Part shown: positions 56,051-64,000 of the stretch, piece by piece
How positions within the stretch are numbered: position 1 is the stretch's first letter
How the letters are laid out: each line of letters opens with the position of its first letter
Source of the DNA: Bryum argenteum
Taxonomy: Eukaryota; Streptophyta; Bryopsida; Bryales; Bryaceae
DNA length: 64,000 nucleotides
Direction of reading: 5' to 3'
Assembly: GCA_037043015.1 (NCBI GenBank)
Contig: CM073327.1
Coordinates: 13,932,727 to 13,996,726 of the forward strand
Notes under the pieces: model-generated
What the model was told of the DNA's origin: nothing
Database searches by the model: none
Seen by the model: the letters and a program-made list of their open reading frames with translations, nothing else
Translations under genes and position numbers: made by a program

Positions 56051-59000
56051 ATTAAATGACCCTATCTCGAATTGCATCCCAAAATTGTCTTAGAAGATCC
56101 AAAAATTGAAATTTGACTTTACAATTTGTTGCACACACACTTTGTACTCTAGGGAACACCCAATCAAAATCTTAGTCAGAAAAATTAATCCTAATCCAAG
56201 AACCTAGGCTACCCAACATAGCAAAAGACCATTTCAATCTTCGAAGAAAGTCAAGATGGGGTTAATCGCAAGATTATGATTCCAAAATAGTCCCAATAAA
56301 GCTTGTGTAGAGTAAAGCATCACTCAAATAAAAAGTAGGTTGTTCTAAAAGAAAGTTAGGCATGTGTAAACGACATAAGATAACCAAATGAGACTCATTT
56401 TGGAATAGAAGGCGTATATCACTATAAAATTGCTTTGTTTTTCACAAATACATTTAAGGATTCAATATAGCTCTATAAATCACATTAACTCATAATTATA
56501 AGAAGCAAAAGTGTAAGTGAATTTTTTTTTTTTAAATCCATACATTTTATAGGTAAAGTCTAACTTGTATTTTAGCTTTTTAGCTATCATTCACCTAGCA
56601 TATTTCACAACAAAGCTACATCGATAATCAAAAACTACAAAAGAAAATTTCATAAAAACATTCGTTAAGAATATTAAAAAGAATTTATTAAAAATTCTAT
56701 CTAATAACAAATTACAAGAAGAAAATTCAATATAAATTGTTTTTGAACATTGCATAATTTGTTTCAACTTAAATTTTATATGAATCCAAAAAACCCTTAG
56801 TGTACTCAAAAACTCCATTGTTCTTTCTTTTCAAAGTGACAAGGTAGTTTTCTCCTTAGGAGCAAAAGTAATCACATCTAAGCCTAAGAGGATGAATAGA
56901 AAATAAAGGGAACCTCAATTTGGTTAAAATGACACTATGCTATGTGCCATTTTGTCACACCAAATCTTACATATGTGCTCATATGGAATGGTGTATTTTT
57001 TAATATCACAATATTTTTAATAATATCACTCCTTTATATACATTGTCACTCTTTTTTTATGATATCACCTTAAAATTCTGTTATATCACATGGTTTTTGA
57101 ACTGCACTTCCGAAAGTTGAGTAGTCTTACGTAGTCATAATGCACATTTAGGTAGAGAGTGTTGAGGGATAGCTAAGGAATTTTATGCATTGTAATCATG
57201 AAGCAAGGATTCACATGTAGAAAATGGCACTAAACCTGACGTTCGTAATGACACGGAGTGCGTATTTTAATTGTGCTTCTAACGGCAATAAATTTTTATA
57301 TTTGTTGCTTTTTAATTTTTTTTGTTGTAATTATCATACTATAGCCTACTAAATTAGCAAAAAAAATTAAGAAAAAGAAACAAATATATTCCTTTATTAG
57401 ATGCACAATTAAAACAAGCACTTTGTGTCATTATAGACAAGTCATTACGGGCATCACATTTAGTTTCATTTTCTACTATAATTGCTTTTCGTGTGATTTT
57501 TTACTTGTGCTTGCTTTTCGTGCCATTTTCTACTAGTGACTTCTTTTCGTGCAATTCTTTACTACACAAGAGTTGTTAATTAGTGATATGTGAATATTAG
57601 TGTAACTGAAAACTTCTGTTGAAGAACTCTACTTCCCTACTCTCTTAAGATTAGTGTTCACTTTGGGCCACCATAACAACCAATGTCCCTTTTTTTTTCT
57701 TCAAGTCACCAATTGCACCACTTCCAATTTATTCTTGCATTTGCAAGAAATTGTACATGCTCTAACATTTAGTGTCATGGTTTGACGATTAGTGTTACTG
57801 CGACAGTTAGTGTTACGGTGTGCAATTAACATGTTACATGTACATTTAACAACTCATGTGTACACTAGAAATTATATTTAGCGTTGGATGACAAATAGTA
57901 TAGTCACCTCAATCATTTCACAACACTATTAGTCATATAATGGACAATTAGTGTATGTACCCATTCTCTACGTTTCTTAAGCTTCACTTCTTCCCTAGCT
58001 TTGAAATGCCGGAGGGGAGAGGGGATCTCCCTGAGCAGATCTTGATCAGCATAGGATGGAGGGGAGCAGATCTTGATCAGCAAAGGATGGAGGGGTTCAC
58101 TGACTGACAGGGGTTTAATGGCTTCGAGTGTGTCCAGCTCCATTGTTCTCACTTTTTTGGTGGTCGCTCGTTAGCTTCTCAACCAATAAATTGGTTGAAA
58201 TGTAAACCTTAGAGCTCTTCTTTGGTTTACGGTAAGATTCTCTCTTGTGCTTTCTTTCAAGCGATAAGAAAGGCGATATGCAAACAGGGCATCGTTCACT
58301 CTATACATACACAAGTGAAAGATTCAGGAAGTGGAAAAGTGCCTCTCAAGGAAATAGGGCTTGATGTTGAAAGTGTCATTTATGAGGATCTCCTAGCCTA
58401 AAATCCAACACTAGAGGTCAACTATTTCTTACTAATATTCTATAGAATTTTCAATTGTAGACAATTGGTGTTGTAGTTGGCATTTAGAGTTGCCATAAGA
58501 TTACCCTTGTTGACAATTAGTGTTGTTCACATTTAGTGTTGCCAACACTGAATATAGTTTTTAGTGTAGTGGTTGCTTTTGGTGCCATTTTCTACTAGTG
58601 ATTGAGAGTAAGTGTTCACAATTTGTTCCCATATCATTGTTGATTTGTTTGGCTGAGTAGAGAGGATTTTCAGGGAACAGTAGACGATCATCAACACAGC
58701 ACCCTCGGACTTGGGCCATTTCGCTGTCAGATCTTATTCACTCCCATACGCCATGTAGCGGACTTCCATGGCTTCTGCGACTGAATTATTTCGTTTCACT
58801 TGTCTATTTCCATTCGAAATCTCCATACATACAGATTCTCACAAGTTTTATCGGGCAAATCCTCATCAGCTTTTGAAGTGGTGTACTGGGAGTATTCATC
58901 TATCCAAATCTGGTCGGTTATTCAGCTCGGCACGAGTATACAGCTTTTGTAAGAGGAATTAGAAATATTAAAAGTCATAAAATCACAAGAAGAGTAATCT

Positions 59001-59479
59001 ACTTTCTTAAGTTGAAAAAAGGTGACTTGACAATCTGATCGGGAAAGAACCACATGCACAATTTTTTCGACGTACTGGCTAGCAGGAGATCTAAGGTACC
59101 AAACATGGGTATTCAGTATGGAGAGTCGCTGTGAAGGACTCAATTCACACTCTCATTTCAGAGAAAAAACTCCAGTTCCTATTTACACTGCTGATAACAC
59201 AAGTAAAAAGTGCACACATGCCATCTTTCATCATCTGCTTTGATCATTTCATCACTGAGCTACTCCTTGTGTTTACCTCGGAACATCAATACCAAGTGAT
59301 TCTGCACAAACCCTTCAACGTCGGTCCATATTAAGCAAAAATCTACACGAGTCAGGGTCCAATTCAAAAGCATCCGTTTCACGGAATTCAAACAAACATT
59401 TGTGGGATTTAACCCTCAAAATCTTTACTCATCGACCTTTACACTACACAAAGAGAAAGATACATAAGAAGAAGCAGGC
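56051..59479. other. downstream region of the complete hydrolase (copy D, inverted)
   Basis: Opposite-strand counterpart of 7,473-9,300. No gene is supported; open frames at 58,768-58,962 and 59,131-59,334 match non-coding duplicates in the other copies. Confidence 0.6.
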
Positions 59480-61632
59480 TCAAGCCTTGAGGTACTTGCC
59501 GAACCACGCCTCGAAGCGGGACCACGCCAAGTTGACAGCCTCGGGGTGATGGTCTCCGAAGCCAGTCTCTTTCTTGCGCTCCACTGCCTCGGGGGAGGCG
59601 TTCATGAAAGCGTGTCCCACGTTGGGGTAAATGTACACTTCACTTGCTACTCCTGCCTCCTGCAGCTTCTTCTCCAACCCCTTGGCGCTCTGCACGACCC
59701 CCAAGTCGAGTATAAATAACATGACACTCACAAATAAGATGGAAAGAACATGATACTATTCTGCAAAGAAGGAAACGGTGCTCCATTTCGAAAGCAGAAT
59801 CAAATGTGCCATGGCATTTTGGGTCTGTCATAATGGCTCTTGAAGTAATGTCTTTTCTTCATAATTGCCTGTAATGCAGATGTAATGGGAATGGTAGGAA
59901 TAATCAATGACGTTTTTCTGATGCAAGGCTTGATTCTTACGACATTTCGTGAACTTATGTGAACATATAAGCCTCCGGAGAGCATACCGAATGTCAGAAG
60001 GTAAGTGTAATTGACGAGTGAAAGAGGGTCCAGATCCACTTAGCATGTATTTATGGAATGTAATTAAGTGTTGTTAACGAGCAAAAGAGGGTTCTATTCC
60101 AATTTAGCATGTAGTATTGAACAAGCTCTGCACTGTGTACCTTGAATGAGCATACTGAATGTCATCGGGCTAGTATTATTTCCAAACAATGTTTAAGCAA
60201 AATGTATTGATTTCTAATGAAGCTATAGTTCTGGTTGCTAGAAATCCACTCCTTGAAATGACTAAAAGAGAGTGGTATCGAGAATTACCTCGACATCAGA
60301 GAATCCTTTCATGGGATCGGTTTCACCGAAGTGAGCTTGCACAGGAGCTTTGGCCTGGGCAGGGTCAGCAAGCTCAGGAGGAGGGATGCCGTAAAACGCT
60401 ACTGCAGCATCGATTTCCGGAATGCGTACTGAGCTTGCAATTGTCAATGCTCCACCCATGCAAAACCCTGTCACTCCAACCTGAAACCAAAACAAAAAAT
60501 AGAATGTTCAAACCCTTCCTTAGAAGGCCATTGATCAGTTTGAGGACCAATTCAAGTCGATTCATGGTTTATTAACCTGCTCTACCAATTAGAGCTTTTT
60601 CCATCTCTTCAGAACCACTTTAAGGACTGCAGTTTCGAACCCTATTGGAAGTATGACTTCTTGCTGTAATGGATATATGTATATACCACACAAAGCACTT
60701 GATACTTTGTGTAAAACCCCTGCTCCACATTCACACAATCTACCCTTATTTTCTTCTGTTTGTACAGGGTGTTTCGATACCAAACTCTCGAATTGTATAC
60801 CTCTAATTCTTGTGAATATCCAAGTCAAGAATGTACTTATTCTCTTCGAGAAAGTAAGATTACCTTCGGAGATCCGTTTTTCTTCAACCACTTGGCAGAG
60901 GCAGCAATATCCGCAACAGCACCAGGCCAATCCAAACCCTCCATCAAGTGCTGCGCTTCAGCCGCATCCAAACCAAGCTTACCACGGTACAAACTGAATC
61001 ACAAAAACAAAACAATCAACAATCATTCACACAAACTAACAAAAACTGATAGAAAAGATAAAAGAGTAAGTAAAACATACTCAGGAATGAGAGCACGGTA
61101 ACCCTTCTGCGCAATAATCATGGCATGGTTCTTAATTTCGTAATCCACACCCCACCATTCCTGCACCACAACAATACCGGGAGCCTTCTCGTCTCCCACC
61201 ACATAGATATCGAACACCTGCACACAAAACAAACAATCAGATCCGTTTCAATCGACAAAATCAAGAAAGAAAGAGAGGGGAAGAAACTGACATCATTGGC
61301 GTCTCCGTTGCGCTGGATTTCGAGCTTCTCCAGAATCAAGGCCATCTTGGACGAAGAAGGAGAAGAAGCTCCGGGTTTCCGAGTTGCTGCTGCTGTTGCT
61401 GCAATGACAGAAAGGAAACTTGTGAGTGGATAGAGAGAGAAGTGAGGGTTTTGGAATGTGGGGTTTTGTGTGTTTTTGTACCTGTCAAGGATCTATGGCG
61501 AGCTACAAGCTTTGGCGACAATGGAGATGGGATGGGAATGTGGGTTCGAAGGAGAATGATGGATGCTTTTGAGGAGCATGAAGATGAGGAGATGGTAGGG
61601 GCCAAGTGGCGCCACGCGCTACGGGCCGCCAT
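59480..61632 (-). CDS. dienelactone hydrolase family protein, complete, with transit-peptide-like leader
   Basis: Six exons: 61,632-61,482; 61,398-61,292; 61,217-61,081; 60,993-60,864; 60,480-60,289; 59,689-59,480, giving 308 residues with all phases consistent. The N-terminal 70 residues (MAARSAWRHLAPTISSSSCS...) are Ser/Arg/Ala-rich with almost no acidic residues, as in plastid or mitochondrial transit peptides; MALILEKLE starts the mature-like part. The alpha/beta hydrolase core has VVVQEWWGV, GYRALIPEDLYRGKLG, the nucleophile elbow GFCMGG, an acid region FGETDPMK and the histidine in NVGHAF, together the Cys-Asp-His triad of dienelactone hydrolases. The substrate in plants is unknown. This is the intact member; partial copies lie at 6,520-7,472 and 15,142-15,325. 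Confidence 0.95.
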
Positions 61633-63105
61633 GCTCGCTCTCTTCTCGCATTCGCATTCTTTTGAAAGTATCCATCTAGAAGGAAAGGTTGGTTTGTCGT
61701 GAGCATCTATGTTGCAGTATTCCATATTCGGATTTCAAAAGTGGATTTTTTTTCTTTTCTCTTTTTTCTTTTTTTTTCATCACTTGTGAACAATGTGTGG
61801 GGAGAACCGACGACTAGTTTATGGATTTAGCACACTAGCCAGTCTATTTATGAAACCACTGGCTAAAAACCCAAGAAAATTACAAATACATTTATATTTT
61901 CGTTATGAAATAAGACAATTGCCACAAGATATCAGCGGAAACCCGATTGGGTGTGGGAAATGCTTGTTATTAGCGAGTAAAAGTCAAAAAACTTCTTGAC
62001 CCTTGCTTGAAGGGTTCAAGAAGTGAAGGTGATGTTTGTTTTATTGTGTAGGTTTGGAGAGTTTTAGTAGTCAATTCTTAAGTCGGTTAGGTTTTTCAAT
62101 GGTGTTGAAGAATATGTTGATTAAGTTGGAAAATTGTTGTATGATTTTTATCCCCTAATTGGTAATATTGTTGTTGATTAAAAATTTGAATGGCCTTGGT
62201 AGGTTAATTGCAGTTTAATTTTGGAAAAACAAAAATTCACTTTGATGAGTTTAGTTTTTGGTGGTTTGTGTTTTTGGCCTTGTAGTTTTTTTGTTTTTGT
62301 TTTTTATTTTTCCATAAGCCTCAAAAGAAAAACGAGGCAAGATTTTTTTTCTTGGGTAGTTTGTGTTGCCTGATCGGTTGATTTTGTCCATTATTTTTCT
62401 TTTTATTTCCAGGTTGCAAGCTTTAGGGTACATCTGACGATTGCAAGCCACACACCATTATTTGTCAGTAAATCCAATAATTATAAGACTTCGTGGGGTT
62501 GTAGATAACTCTATTTAATTTTGAATTCCAAGAATAGGGTCAAATTTGAATTTAGTTTGTGATTACAGCGCTTTCTTAATTTTGTTGCCCACAATCATTT
62601 TTTGGTGACTGATTTTCATCAAAGTACAATGATCTCGCAATCTTCTTGTCAAAAAAAATTGAGATTTTTGGTAGAGCTTTAAAACTTAGTATCCAACAAG
62701 ATCCTACATTTACAAAATTACATGGATCATGAGAAGAAACTCAAAAATTGAAATCACTTGCTCACTTGAAATATATAAGAGACATTGAGACTAAATAACA
62801 ATCATCTCAAAAAAACTCAAAAATAAAAAAGACATATTTGTACTAAAAAATCAGAATTGCCAGAAAAATAGGTTTACCAAATTCTGAATCGCAAAATTAA
62901 TTACTTATTTGGCACTATAGTACCGAAATGGCCATACCGCCCTCTAACTAAATAAAGTAATGTGATATTAGAGAAGGTGACATTAAAGAGGTCGTCGTCT
63001 TCACCATATTAGGGTTTATCAAGTCGAGACACAGCTTGCACCGAGCTTCATTCAACACCTTCAATTACGAAAGCTTTGTGGTGGCAACCTTGCCAGTTAC
63101 TCACC
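61633..63105. other. intergenic region between hydrolase and SF3B5
   Basis: The two genes diverge, so promoters of both lie here. AT-rich. A telo-box-like ttagggtttatc at about 63,010 lies 95 bp before the SF3B5 start. Confidence 0.5.
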
Positions 63106-63921
63106 ATGCAGGTCTGCTTGTCCTTTCCTCTTCATTTTTTGTTCTGAAGTAGATTCCGGGTTTTTTAATAAATCAGAAGCCGGATTTTTTACTTCGATTC
63201 CTCGTTCTTTGCAGGCCAGTGATCGCTTCAATATCAACAGTCAACTCGAGCATTTACAGGCGAAGTATGTCGGCACTGGCCATGCGGATGTCAATCGCTT
63301 GTAAGTTAAAGTTTCGCTCGATTTTGGTCTCATTTTTCAATGGACGCTATTAGCTTGTCTAACTGTTAAAAGTTTCAGTCGTTGGTTATTTATTATGTGG
63401 TTGAAGAATACGTTCAACAAAGAGACTCGTTCATAAGCTATCCCTTAATTTTTCTACTCTCGATCACTCTCTGGAATATTTTCTCCTTATCAATTTCAAC
63501 AGTTTCTTGTCCAATTTTAGAGCGAAGATAAAAGTTTTTGAACGGCGAAACGATAATCATTGAGCCGAAGGCGCAATTAAGAAGATGAAACAGAACAAGA
63601 CTTTACTTCTGGATACTTCGAGGATGTGCTTAGGGTTTGAATTAATGTGTTTTCTAGTAGTTATCGTGTACTATGACGGTGGAATCAAGTTATTTAGGTC
63701 ACAAGTTAGTATTGAAGTTCTCTTGATGTGTGAGCCTCACTGTCTGCATTGAGATTTGTTCACTAATGAGCACCAATTTGTGTTTTTATCGTGACAGTGA
63801 GTGGGCAGTGAACATCCAGAGGGACAGTTATGCCTCATACATTGGACATGCTCCTCTCTTGGCCTTCTTCGCAGTCGCTGAGAATGAGTCCATTGGACGT
63901 GTGCGCTACAATTTCATGCAG
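63106..63921 (+). CDS. SF3B5: splicing factor 3B subunit 5 (SF3b10), 5' part
   Basis: Exon 1 63,106-63,111 (only ATG CAG), exon 2 63,215-63,300, exon 3 63,798-63,921; further exon(s) lie beyond the window. The product begins MQASDRFNINSQLEHLQAKY and continues through GTGHADVNRFEWAVNIQRDS, then YIGHAPLLAFFAVAEN, then RVRYNFMQ, which is the highly conserved SF3b10 protein. It is a small subunit of the SF3b complex of U2 snRNP and takes part in branch-point recognition. All introns have GT-AG ends and the phases agree. The first exon with just two codons is notable. Confidence 0.95.
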
Positions 63922-64000
63922 GTGAGCAATCTATATCATTTCATGAACTTCCTTTTTCACAGGCTGTGTTTAATTCGCAGGGTTCTTACACGTTTCTTTG

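Noticed and set aside
60189-61433. Plus-strand frames over the hydrolase gene
   Set aside because: Antisense shadows of the six-exon hydrolase and its introns.

Overview
The window is nuclear DNA of a land plant. Genes have GT-AG introns in AT-rich surroundings, and the recognisable host genes are plant types: an F-box protein, a dienelactone hydrolase-like protein with a transit-peptide-like leader, splicing factor SF3B5, and an SUVR-type histone methyltransferase. The many tandem and inverted duplications and the kinds of repeats would fit a bryophyte, lycophyte or fern, but the species cannot be fixed from the sequence.

Flanks. 1-18,330 and 54,679-61,700 hold diverged copies of one host segment (F-box gene, spacer, dienelactone hydrolase exons, downstream spacer). 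Copy A (1 to about 9,300) has a broken F-box gene with a 1.87-kb insertion, a 984-bp piggyBac-like element at a TTAA, and the last two exons of the hydrolase. Copy B (11,372 to about 16,150) has an intact 518-codon F-box ORF and one decayed hydrolase exon. Copy C (about 16,240-17,360) is a partial inverted copy. Copy D (about 56,050-61,632, inverted) holds the complete six-exon hydrolase gene. SF3B5 starts at 63,106 and runs off the right edge.

Centre. 18,331-54,678 reads as a single 36.3-kb Mutator-like (MULE) DNA transposon. It has terminal inverted repeats containing (TGAGCGG)n and is flanked by the direct repeat GTGACCGGAC. The insertion splits a 164-bp tandem repeat: removing the element plus one flanking copy gives a spacing of exactly 164 bp, equal to the next spacing downstream. 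Inside, from left to right: a two-exon MULE-type transposase with zinc-binding N-terminus, D/D/E-like motifs and SWIM finger (minus); acidic/basic nuclear-looking proteins (plus); a coiled-coil RING-like protein (plus); an SUVR-type SET-domain H3K9 methyltransferase (plus); a second transposase-like gene with an SDGCAGQFK motif (minus); about 20 units of a 380-bp satellite, each carrying a 40-bp palindrome; and a multi-exon gene joining a ParB-like domain to a degenerate beta-class DNA N6-methyltransferase fold (plus).

The satellite array is interrupted by a 1.93-kb TIR element, a short inverted satellite piece and a probable solo LTR. The most interesting reading is that a giant MULE carries its own chromatin/DNA-marking gene set (SET methyltransferase, ParB-methyltransferase-like fusion, RING-like protein) beside its transposase. 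Several cargo genes show frame changes, so this copy may no longer be fully active.
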